A stretch of DNA of 21,187 nt from Mnemiopsis leidyi. Taxonomy: Eukaryota; Ctenophora; Tentaculata; Lobata; Bolinopsidae. Shown here one piece after another: positions 1-14,700 of this stretch. Each line of letters begins with the position of its first letter. Position 1 is the first letter of the stretch. The stretch is from the NCBI GenBank assembly GCA_000226015.1, contig JH154806.1, forward strand, positions 151,237 through 172,423, read 5' to 3'. Position numbers and translations under genes: made by a program. The notes below the pieces were generated by a model. The model searched no databases. It was not told where the DNA came from and saw nothing but the letters and a program-made list of their open reading frames with translations.

Positions 1-269
1 TCACCTATTTATAGTATTCCATCAAGGCAGGAGTGGGATAACGTGTGCTATGTGTATGACAATCATTTTTAAGCGTTTTACTTTCTAATAAAGAACCTTA
101 TGAGTATTTTTAACTATTTTATTATTAAACCTTAGGTAAAAGTATATGTCTAGTGCGCCGTGCCCTACATAGAGGGATTACAGTCTATTCATATAATACT
201 ATCTATAATTTTATGTAATATATTTATTTGAGTAAACATTGACCGCGATCAGGGAAACTCGGTCCCCAT
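1..269. other. AT-rich stretch without a gene
   Basis: No coding exon, RNA gene or repeat can be supported here. A plus-strand AATAAA occurs near 88, but nothing upstream identifies a gene that it would end. Confidence 0.5.
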
Positions 270-292
270 GAATCAATCAATCAATCAATCAA
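270..292. repeat. (AATC)n microsatellite
   Basis: Five consecutive AATC units follow the ATG at about 268. Simple tandem repeat with no other feature. Confidence 0.9.
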
Positions 293-339
293 CGTTCAGC
301 TTTGAGCTGCAGCTAGAGTCGGGTATCACCGCGACAAAA

Positions 340-735
340 GGGGTCACGTGATGATTTTTCGGATTCCAAACTATCAAATTCGGACTTCTCGACAAATTTT
401 ACGTCAAAATACTGGTTTAACTCTTTCCAAGCTCAAAGTTGAAAATTTCCATATTGGGGCCTTATAAGGGGTCAAGCATGAGCCACATGGTGATTTTTCG
501 GATTCGAAAACGTCAAATTCGGATTCCTCGACAAAGTTAACGTCAAAATACTGGTCCAACTTTTTTCCTACTCCTAGCTCAAAGTTGAAAATTTGCATTT
601 TGGGGGCTTATAAGGGGTCGCATAAGGGGTCACGTGATCTTTTTTCGACTCCGAAACCGTCAAATTCGGAATTGTCGTCAAATTTTACGTCACAATAATG
701 GTCAAAGTTGAAAATGATTTTAGGGCCGTATAGGC
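340..735. repeat. Diverged ~140-bp tandem satellite, about 3 copies
   Basis: Three diverged units begin near 344, 484 and 630. Each starts with a CACGTGAT- or CACATGGTGAT-like sequence, then a TTTTTCGGATTC-like segment, CAAATTCGGA, a block ending in TACGTCA, an AAAGTTGAAAAT segment, and (first two copies) CTTATAAGGGGTC. Spacing is roughly 140 and 147 bp; the third copy is shorter. Two copies contain the palindromic octamer TCACGTGA. The short minus-strand open frame across this block has no recognisable domain. Confidence 0.8.
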
Positions 736-2170
736 CTTTGAAGGCCCTCATAGGCCTTCAGATCAACTTTTTACATAGCCTATAAGCCATATGGAACCCG
801 ATAGGGTGTCGGGGGAAGGGGTCGGATCGTATACCACACTTCATGTCGTCATACTAGGGGGTGGAAACTTTTTTCCCTTTTCTTAAACATGGCTTAAATT
901 GGACGAGAAATCGATTGAGAATTCAGAATAGCCTCGAGGTTCAAAAATGTTTGGTTAAGTGTCTTTTCTAGGGTGGTTATACCACCACCCTAATATTGAG
1001 AAATTAATCATAAAATTTTACTAAATATGATAATAATTATACTGAATTATAAGATAACTAGGGGTAGGACCAGACATTTGTGTGAAAGATTATCAACCCG
1101 TGCAGTGGGGTTTAAAAAACATAGAGTTGCACTAAATAGAAACATATCACCTTAATTATATAACCGCATCAAAAACATTAATCAGGATGTAAGTCACAAC
1201 AAATCAATCATTTAAACACTAAATAAATGTATACCGAAAGTGAATATGTCTAATTGGTATCTTACCTACTTTGAGTATCCTTAAACAATAACATGTATCC
1301 TAAATAATTTTGCTATTATGTATATCCTTTCAGTTCAGACCTAGAATACCATCAAAGACTTGTTAATCAAAGCTGATGTTCTACGAAGTACGAGTAGTCA
1401 GTCTTACATGAGGCACGCAGTCACCGGTAGTTTTTAATTGGTTAATGGAAGACTATGTAAGATCATTAAAGAGAAAAGATCTGCACAAAAAGGTCAGAAG
1501 AGTTTTAAATTTGTCCCCTTTTTAATTTTCAGCACGCGAAGTTTGTTTAAAAGTACCTTAAAGGAAAATATACTGCGACTCATGAATGAACTCTAAAGAA
1601 ACCAACTCGTTCATTCGACAGTCGCAGGGATGACCTATGAGCGAAAAATTTCCCGGTTGTAGTTCTGCATCATTTCGATAAGCGGCTGTTCATGAAAAGA
1701 TTGCTCTATTTCATTATTTATCCCTAACATCGAGCCTATAATTATAATGATCAAAAATAAGTGCCGGGGATCATAAATTATTTATTCTTCAAAGTCAAAT
1801 CAAACTCGGTTATACAGAGAGACACATTTTTTAATTTAAACTTTTTACTATCCAGGACGACTAATTTTATCAGATCATCACTTGAAATTGCAGTAGAATA
1901 AAACAAAATTCATTGCGTTGTCGTCGTATTTTACTACGAACTTTTACACACATAATTAGATTATTTCGAAACACCTTTTTTTAGGTTAAGCGTTATCGGT
2001 GGCCGTAAAACGAAGAATTTCGTAATAACGATGTTTCACAGGGATCTATCACTGTTTGCACTTAGTTGTTACGGACTATTGACATGTGAAACTGCGAAAC
2101 TATGCTCCATAATCAACTTTTCTTCTTAGATTTAATCAGATCCACCGCGATTAGACTCTTTTAAAACCAT
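736..2170. other. Intergenic DNA, nothing supported
   Basis: AT-rich sequence with stops in all frames. I see no exon with plausible splice signals, no RNA gene and no clear repeat. Confidence 0.5.
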
Positions 2171-3160
2171 CTGCGTTAAAATCAACCGTCACGTGGCTCA
2201 TTCCCGACAAGCTCATTGGATAGCTGGTACATCACAGAAGCAGCTAGATTTCGTACTGCAACAATGAAAATTCGGAATCCCGATTTTAAGTTTCATTGTC
2301 TATGGAGCCCCACGTGTGATCCCACAATTCGTTATTTAGTTATTTGTTTTCGCGCGACCTCCAGCAGTACTGTTACAATTCGCACCGCCTGGTGTTCCGA
2401 ACATCTGGGAGTCCCGTCAGATCGGTTACTGCTAATCAGATGGATCAGGGAGGAGGATACTTGCCTCATTATTCGTTGTATGCGAGAACAAGACGCCATT
2501 AAGAAGGATATGCTCCGTCAGGGGCCCTTAGGGTGAAGGCCGCACTCACCCACACACACACACACTCTCTCTCTTCAATCTCTCTCCCCCAATCTCTCTC
2601 TCTATGCTCACGCTTTATTGCACTCACCTCCTTCCTCCATTCGTGCCCAGTCACCGAAAAGAGTGGTCGAGCTCCCATAACTTTTATTAGTGCACTTTTT
2701 GACATGTTATTATTGCTGCCGAGTCCAGCTTTTGTTGTCAATACCTACTCGCCACCTCCACAAGCAATCCTGTTGCTTTCTCGACCAATCGACGACGAGG
2801 ATCCAGCACGTGAGGCTAATCCCACCAATGAGGTGGTCCAACACCGGGGCACGCGTCGAGAGCCACGTGGATGGGTCACGTGGTGTCAATAAAGGGAGGG
2901 ATGACACTTGATAATGCCAGATCCCCATCGTAGAATCAGTTCTCGAGAGACACTTGAGTGGCGTCATTCCGAGCTCCTTGTCTTTGTTAGCTGCGTCCCT
3001 CTCCGGCACTTCATCAATATTAATGTCGTATCCCAACCATGCATCATGAATGGGTCGTCATCTCCGCAAGCAATCCTCTCCTCCAATTGCCCTCTTCCTC
3101 CCGTCCCCGATATATTTTGCGATCGAAGTCTGAATATTAGTAAGTATAGTGCCGACTGAA
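2171..3160. promoter_or_regulatory. GC-richer block with CACGTG and CCAAT motifs
   Basis: This block is richer in GC than its surroundings and has several overlapping open frames on both strands, none with a recognisable domain. CACGTG occurs at 2190, 2311, 2807, 2864 and 2877, and CCAAT-type motifs lie near 2785 and 2825. Known bHLH-zip factors of the USF and MITF/TFE type bind CACGTG, so this may be a promoter or enhancer. It could equally be an old insertion. A strong donor-like sequence (GTAAGTA) lies near 3138. Confidence 0.3.
2541..2606. repeat. (CA)n/(CT)n compound microsatellite
   Basis: A run of CA dinucleotides passes into CT-rich tracts. This low complexity explains the Thr/His- and Ser/Leu-rich open frames here. 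Confidence 0.85.
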
Positions 3161-4985
3161 AGATCACTGCAACTCGGACCAATTATTATTCAGTGGCAAT
3201 TCCCGCGGCTATTACTAGAGTCTAGGATACTTGAAAATAACTTATCAACTTTCCTTGGATGAGAGAGTTCAACTTTCTGGTTCATTTTATTTTATATGAC
3301 ACGCCTCGACTTCAATAGTGCGTTTGATTTAGCTTGTTTTACATTGTTAGCGTTGCATATATGGTTGCCAAGCTTTAACTGGGTCAATCCACGATCCCTG
3401 CGATAGACAATAGAAGCATACTTATTCCAACCGTCACCATTTAGTTGGCGTCCGTTTATGGATTTGCTTTCGATAGTCAAGAATCATGATAGATGCAACT
3501 CTGATTTAAATTTCTGGTCCAAAGAAAAATACTTGAGTCCCCTCAGTTAAGTAAGGTTTCATAAATCAGTATAAAACACATCAGCAATTTGAAACTATGT
3601 AATGGAAGTCAGTCATACCGGTTTAAAAGGAACGTCTAGGATTTGAATCAGAGCCCTTATTTTCTGTTGTCTGGGCGAATCAATCTCTGAAACGTAACGG
3701 CCCAAGCAATTTATACAACAAATGTCGTCCACTGTACCAACTTTCGATTCCCTCAGACTGAATCACGCTTTCTTTCATTTTTTGACGATTTGGTCTTCGT
3801 TCTTTTTCGTACAGATTTCTTAATAATCTTTTTATTTTACAAAGAGTTAGAATGTTAACTTTGCGGTTTTCTACTAACATTTGCACTAATTAGTACAAAA
3901 TGCGTTCTTTTACATTTAAATCTCGACCTTTTTTCAATTTTGGTTATTCTACTGGATAGAAAATTGTTAAAACGTTTTTTCAAAGAAACATTTCCCAGAT
4001 GGTAGTTGGGGAATCTGCAGTAAACATGATCGACTCATCTCACCTATGGTAAGTTTACAGTCAACTTGCAGTCCTAATTCCTATAATTGCATTTCGTTAT
4101 ATCTAACAGGATGAAATTAACATTGTAAACTGTTTCAAGTTTTCTATGATAACAAATTGAAAATTATTACATTTCAAGCCGTTTTTGCTTCACGGCTTGA
4201 AAACGGAGATATATACGGTCTGTGTAAACCTGTGCATGCCCTTAGCTATCAAAGTATGGACACATATTTATCGTTAACCTGCATCCAAAACTTAAGTTAA
4301 AGTGGAAATTCTTATGACTCTAAAATCACATAAGTAAAAGTGCATAATTTTTTCGCGTCTGAATCCAGTTCTGATGTAGGGGATCTGTGGCTGCGACTTT
4401 TTTCGTCTTTTCGATACGATTAATCGAGCGATTTTATCAAATAATTTTTCGTTTTCATATGTAATTTTATTGAAGTAATTCACTAATTCATATAAAAGAG
4501 GAAAGTAATGGACGAAACGCAAATTTCAGATATTAATTTTATTCTTCATTGCGGCAGTATTGTCAACAAAATTTCATTATATTAATGAATCCAAAATTTT
4601 TTGTCTATCTCTATGTAATAATCATTTATTGTAACTCACAAGATTGAACACTTTTGAGAACGCGACCTTTGGCTTAACTTGACATTTGAAATTCTCCCTC
4701 AAATTTAAGCGACAATAGGTGCGGGCAGATCTGATTTCACAAATCTGTTTACATGCATTTACAACTGTCACATTAAGAAAACTTCCGTAATTGGTACATT
4801 ACCCACTTAACAAATACTTAATGGATGCAAGGTGCGATCACCTTAGCAAATTTATGTCTTTCCCTCTCTCTCTTCCCCTCAATCCCTCCTAAGGGTGCCA
4901 ATATTTACCCTTTAATATAGTGGGCCCTGAGGGTATCCGACGTGCATAGCAAATCTTGCTGCAGTGTGAATCGAGTTTCATTAGA
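3161..4985. other. Intergenic AT-rich DNA, no gene seen
   Basis: Apart from the hairpin at 4172-4202 I find no supportable exon, RNA or mobile element. The open frames are short and of biased composition. Confidence 0.5.
4172..4202. repeat. Perfect inverted repeat, 11-bp arms
   Basis: TTTCAAGCCGT and its exact reverse complement ACGGCTTGAAA are separated by 9 nt. No gene context explains it. Confidence 0.75.
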
Positions 4986-5343
4986 ACTCCACTACATTAT
5001 AAAGGAGCAGCTCTTATTGGAGTCACGTGACTTGACGGAGTGCAGTTCTGCATACGAAGGCGGTTTATACTACTAGATTTTAATTGTGTAGTTCCCAGAG
5101 GGAGCGAGGGCCGGCATGGAGAGAGAGAGATGAGCTTAATCTAAATAATATTAGATTAAGTAGAGTGCACGTGCTACAGTTCCAACTCTCGACTATAACC
5201 CCGAACTCTGTATTGCGGTACACTTAATTACAGGCTGATCCGATTAAGGGTCTCCTCGGTTAAGGTGCATGCCCTGTGGGGCTCTGACACCCTCAGCTAG
5301 TGTCACGTGACCGGTAAAGAGTCCACGTGCAAGTCCTAAGACA
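4986..5343 (+). promoter_or_regulatory. Candidate promoter of the zinc-finger gene
   Basis: Within about 350 bp there are CACGTG motifs at 5024, 5168, 5304 and 5324 (two of them inside TCACGTGA), an inverted CCAAT (ATTGG) just upstream of the first, and a GA microsatellite near 5118-5131. The block ends immediately upstream of an ATG in good context at 5344. Motif density and position suggest a promoter; no TATA box is evident. Inference only. Confidence 0.35.
5135..5160. repeat. Perfect inverted repeat, 10-bp arms
   Basis: CTTAATCTAA and TTAGATTAAG flank a 6-nt loop. It could form a hairpin; no terminator role is implied in an animal genome. Confidence 0.7.
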
Positions 5344-5390
5344 ATGGTGCAGAAGAGGGCACAATGGTTGGGGGCCATTTCAAATTTTCG
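5344..5390 (+). CDS. Candidate first coding exon of the zinc-finger gene
   Basis: The ATG at 5344 is in favourable context (A at -3, G at +4) and opens a frame of 43 codons ending at 5475. A donor-like G|GTACTT at 5390/5391 would end the exon after 15 codons plus 2 nt. That phase is exactly what the first certain exon at 6611 needs, and the junction codon would be CGG (Arg), directly before the first finger cysteine. Against it: the donor is only moderate, the exon is short, and any phase-2 exon would fit. The real 5' exon may lie elsewhere or outside the window. Confidence 0.25.
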
Positions 5391-6610
5391 GTACTTTGAA
5401 AAGGAGGGGATACGCGTGCCATTGTTTAGGGGGCTGAAGTTGGAATCAGAGTTTGAAACTTTGATGGATTTATAAACTATATTAGAGGATTGTGGTAACT
5501 GATTTGTGTTATAAGATTGGTGAGTTGATGATGAAATAAGATCTGCATATCTGCGACTTAAAAAACAATTTAATTGCTAGGTCTTACTGTTACCTAACTG
5601 TTATCTTACTGTTATCTTACTGTTACCTTATAAGGTAACGGTAATATATACTGTTATTGTTACTTTGAAAGAAAATCCTCGAGCTCCGATATAAGATACC
5701 CAAGTCAGTTTTGCCACAGTCTCGTCATGCGATCACGATCTTAAAAAGATTTTTTTCGAGCTGCCTGTCTCAAATAAAGAAAAATATCGAACAAAACAAA
5801 AAACAGAAAGAATCCATGTGCGCTCATTAACTCCAAGCTTGCAAGAGCTATTTAAAACGTTTCCTCTTTCTGCTTAATAAGGAGGCCTTTGTTTGCCAAG
5901 GTACATGACACAATACTGATGTGGACCACAGTGCAAGCAATGAAAGGGGTTTCTTTTTCAACTCAACCCAGGGACTTAAATCAATTTGTAAAACTTTCGA
6001 CACGGTCGGGCCGCCTCCTTCATTGTCAGCGATTAAGCGGGTATTTGTTAATGTTTGGTTGTTCATGGTGCGCGTTGTATACTTTGTCGCGAGTGTTTGC
6101 TTTTAGTGGCCACAGTGTCCTGATGGATCAAGTTCGCAATATTACTTGAAACTTTGAAAATTTTCTTGTGGCGAACCCTGGGAAACAATTTTGTTTAATG
6201 CTGCAAAAGCCTTCTCCAATTTTTGATGACTGGCTCTGGTGGGTTTTTTTAATAGTGTTATCACATTTATAGCTTTAGCAAGCGCGATTAGGGAAAAACT
6301 AAAAAACTATCCACTTTTAGCAGTAACTGAGACTGATTATCTAACCACATTTTTTCTTGTAAACTTCCTTATGAATCGTATATGCTTTTTTCCATATGTT
6401 TATATAGATAAAACTAAAACCTTTCTTTTCTATGTGGCGGCCGTTCATCATCATGTCAAGATTGGCACAACAACAAAAAAATTTTCCCGGGTCAACTAGC
6501 GGGGAAGGATAATTCCCTCGAATAGTTAATTATGTTCCATAGCAGCTTAGCTGTCGTGGTAACATCAAGGGTAAACAGCTGCTCAGTCATTTTCATTTCT
6601 TTTATTTCAG
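5391..6610 (+). other. Intron or upstream DNA before the first zinc finger
   Basis: If the candidate exon is right this is intron 1, ending with the polypyrimidine tract and TTTCAG at 6605-6610. It contains a small run of ~11-bp TTACTGTTATC-like repeats (about 5583-5628) running into an 18-bp perfect palindrome (5622-5639). The open frames at 5889-6149 and 6239-6499 have no recognisable domain and look like chance. Confidence 0.4.
5622..5639. repeat. 18-bp perfect palindrome
   Basis: GTTACCTTATAAGGTAAC reads the same on both strands and sits at the end of the short ~11-bp tandem repeat. Confidence 0.85.
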
Positions 6611-11056
<4,446 letters not shown>

Positions 11057-11574
11057 ATGTTGTCATTGTGCTGACCCAATTAATTTGATAATTTATTTAA
11101 GTTGCTTAACAAGTAACCGGTTGAGTAAAATGGTTTATTTACTGAATGAACTCTATTATTCTAATTATTGAAGTAGTAGTATTAAATTTAAGCAGATTAA
11201 ATTTGAAAGCAGATATGATAAGGATCTTCTGTAGAATATAAAAACTGCTAATTTTTCTGCTCACAATTGATAACTAAATTATCGTGGATAGATTGAAGGT
11301 TTTGTTAAGGCTCAATTAATTCCATTTTCAAAATGTGTGGATTTGGATGAATTTTACAATAAGTTAATTCATTCTAAAATGAAAGGAGCTTCTATTTAAT
11401 TAAAGTTTTTGTGTTATTTTTGTTTTATTGTGAGCTGTATTTTAAGAATATTTAATGGTTAATTGATAAGATAAATCCACATTTAAATTAATATTTGAAG
11501 ATTTGTTGGCACAAATATTTATTGAATAATAACTATTTATGAGGTTATTTAATTGAACAAACTTACGAAAATAA
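11057..11574 (+). other. 3' UTR of the zinc-finger gene with poly(A) signal
   Basis: AT-rich sequence after the TAA with no open frames. AATAAA at 11569-11574 on the plus strand is the best candidate signal. It would place the transcript end in about 11585-11605, inside the predicted 3' end of the opposing gene. Confidence 0.55.
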
Positions 11575-11584
11575 AGTAAATTGT

Positions 11585-11590
11585 TTTATT
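11585..11590 (-). promoter_or_regulatory. Poly(A) signal of the minus-strand sushi gene
   Basis: TTTATT on the plus strand is AATAAA on the minus strand. It lies about 64 nt beyond the candidate stop at 11654 and 11 bp from the opposing gene's AATAAA. Confidence 0.5.
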
Positions 11591-11653
11591 TGTACAATTA
11601 TAGTGTGTATGTACTGTAATTGATATCTGGTGTTAAGCAGGTATATGGTGGTA

Positions 11654-11763
11654 TCATGACAAGCCACAGTTGACATTAACAATGACAAAAACAAAACAAT
11701 GACAAAAAATCGTACAGATTTTGACATTGCGCAAATAGGTTGGCCCAAACTGACAAAATTTTG
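11654..11763 (-). CDS. Probable terminal exon: hydrophobic C-terminal tail
   Basis: A phase-1-compatible acceptor (CACCTAACAG) ends at 11764. The frame runs 36 residues to TGA at 11656-11654 and contains a hydrophobic stretch (ICTIFCHCFVFVIVNVN) with almost nothing after it, like a GPI-attachment signal or a tail membrane anchor. AATAAA follows at 11590. The alternative is that the intron after the last CCP exon is retained, giving a soluble form ending KGKQ at a TAA at 11941-11939. A second AG at 11750 would give a different short tail. Confidence 0.4.
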
Positions 11764-14700
11764 CTGTTAGGTGTTATTTTGTGAAAATGCATGGCGCAAT
11801 TTCAAGTTTTTCATCTAAAAATTCAATCCTGCTACTAAAACTAAAACTATCGTAACAGGTAAAGAAATCTGACAAACCTTAAAACTCTACCAATGCAATC
11901 TTTACAACTTTTTTTGTCGTTTCTACAGCTTCAAACATTTATTGCTTACCTTTGCTGACACACTTTGGACGTCTGGAGCTGTGAGAGTAGACAATCCCCC
12001 GCTCACAGGTTATAACTTCACTTCCCAGCAGATCGTATTGAGGATCACAAGCTACAGTGATGGCGGTTCCGTATGTGATGGGGTATGAGGCGTTAGTCGA
12101 CAGGAAGTTCTCTATCATCATGCCGGTACACGTGTCTATAAATGTATAGATAGTTAAGCTTATAGTCGAACGTAAGAACGAGGTCAAAAATTATGAAATA
12201 TGGTCAAAGTAATTTTCGAAATAGAAGAAAACGGACTAGCTAAGTACTACCCTTAGTACCTAAGTTTAAAAATATGAATCATTAATTAATGTCTTGTGAA
12301 AATCAAACTGTATAATTATGAACTAGATCGCAAAACTTTTGTAAAGCTTTTTGGTACTTAAAAAAAGATTTTTGATTTTAGATATTATTTCAAAATTTAG
12401 ATCCATCGGATAGTTTAATAGTTAAGTTATTGCTGTTGATTCTTAAGTTTTTTTTTTTTCATTAAGGGGTCGTTCACATTTGACGTCATCACCTAGGGGG
12501 GAGGGGTTTTCTAAATGATGGCGATTGATGACGAGGGGGGAGGGGGGTTTTGCCAATGATGATGTCTTCTAAAATTTTTAGGATTTATAGGATTTTTTTG
12601 AAAATTTTTTTATTTCTTTTAAAAATTTTTATCATAATTTTACAAAATCAGAAGGAAAATTTTCGAGTAAAAATTCTGATCCAGAAATCTGGTGAAATAT
12701 ACTGTGTTTTCAAAAATGATTACATTAAAAGACCAAAAATCAAAGTTTTTTGACATGAAGTAGGGGTTGGGGGTTCCGACTGTGATGAGTCAGCAAATTT
12801 TCGATAATTTTTACCCAACTTCCCCCCTCCGTCATCATTGGTCATCATGACAAACCCCCTCTCCCAAATGTCAGAGCAAAATTACCATAATGACATCATC
12901 AGCAAATTGCTGACGCTGCATATGTGAACGACCCCTTATTTATTCAAATGTTCCTACGTACCTTTTGACATTGGACGTTCTCCAATGTCAAAAGAGACCC
13001 CCTCTATGCAGGTGATGGTGTTGTCACCTGCTTGAGTGTAACCAGGCTGACACCGTACTTCCACCACAGTTCCGACTATAACGGGGAAGGTGGTGGTGGT
13101 TCTCATGTGTGACACCGCTGCTGGCAGTTCCTTGCACGTGTCTAATAATCATTGGTGAGTAAATTAACCTAAGGTGTTTTTACTTTGATTACCTAGTTAC
13201 TTTTCTACATAGAGAGGCTAGTGCTTGTCTTGAGTGATACGATCAGGACTAATCGAAACAAATATCGCTTTTGATTCGTGGTTACAACTTACGTAAAGTA
13301 CATTTTGGAGTCATCTCATACTCCCAGTCTCTGTCTTTGACACAAGTGATTACACTGCTTCCTGAGAGACTGTACCCAGGTATACATTCCAGTTCCACTT
13401 TAGTTCCGTGGTTTACAGGTAGCGGGGTGTCTGTCTTTATACTCCAGATATCTGGTAGTTCCCTACACTTGTCTGAAACATAGAAATTGTTATTTAGCTT
13501 CCTCAAAATCATATTGAGGCAAACGTTGTCTGAAACATAGAAATTATTATCATTTAAATTCCTCAAAATCGCATTTAGGCAAACGTTTAAAACGGCTCTT
13601 ATAGCGCTCTACAATTTTCCTTTTTTCTATTGCAATCTAAAATTAACGAACTCTTGTAGGTAGAGCAAACTTTGAAAAGCCGAATCTTAGTCAGCAACTT
13701 AATGAAAAAGTCTAAACCAGGCAGAGTTAGAGTAATTACACTTACCAATAGTGCAGGAAGGAAAACTACCAGTGACAGTGTACCCAGCGTCCTGTAGGCA
13801 CGTTATCAATCTGTCCCCTGAAGTAAAGGTGAACCCGTCTGTACAGGTCACCACCAAAACTGTTCCCTTTTTTACAGGGAACACTGTCTCTGTCTTTAGG
13901 TGGGAATTTAGCGGCAACTCCGAGCAAGTTCCTGGATGATTTGTTTGTTATAAGGGGTCCTACTACAACTCCGAGCAAGTTCCTGAATGATTTGTTTGTT
14001 ATTAGGGGTCCTACTACAATTCCAAGCAAGTACCCTTATACAATTAGTTATAAAGGGTCCTACTACAATTCCGAGCAGTTCCTGTATGATTTGTTTGTAA
14101 TAAGCGGCTGATCGTACTGCAATTACGAGTAAGTTACTGAATGATGATGTTTGTTATAAGCGGGTCTTACTACAATTACGAGTAAGTTCCTGGATGATTT
14201 GTTTGTTATAAGCGGGTCTTACTACAATTACGAGTAAGTTCCTGTATGATTTGTTTGTTGTAAGTGGGTCGTACTACAATTACGAGTAAGTTCCTGGATG
14301 ATTTGTTTGTTATAAGCGGGTCTTACTACTACAATTACGAGTAAGTTCCTGAATGATCTGTTTGTTATAAGCGGTCCTACTACAATTACGAGTAAGTTCC
14401 TGCAAATGATTTGTTTGTTATAAGCGGGTCTTACTACTACAATTACGAGTAAGTTCCTGAATGATCTGTTTGTTATACCGGGTCCTACTACAATTACGAG
14501 CAGACCCTGAATGAAGTTTTACTTCATTTCGGAGCAAGTTCCTGAAATCTGGATGATTCGTTTGTTACTTTTTGTACCGGGTCCAAATCAGCTAGGAGGT
14601 GGGAATGGCTTTTTGGCCGTGATTATGCTTCACATGGCTCTGAGATAAACTTTGACTTGAATGATGAGGATGAGGATATATTGCCGAAACTTTGATGACG

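Noticed and set aside
2533-2893. Plus-strand open frame ending at an AATAAA
   Set aside because: Its start lies in a CA/CT microsatellite, its stop overlaps the AATAAA, and no domain is seen; likely chance.
2710-3036. Minus-strand 108-codon frame as a gene
   Set aside because: Overlaps competing frames on the other strand and shows no domain or splice partner.
5848-6149. Overlapping frames on both strands as exons
   Set aside because: No domain, no phase-compatible donor to 6611, and equally open on both strands.
11563-11748. Minus-strand frame with a hydrophobic run at VRFFVIVLFLSLLMSTVA as the gene's tail
   Set aside because: Needs phase 0 after a phase-1 exon and would place AATAAA inside the coding sequence; the phase-1 frame at 11763-11654 fits better.
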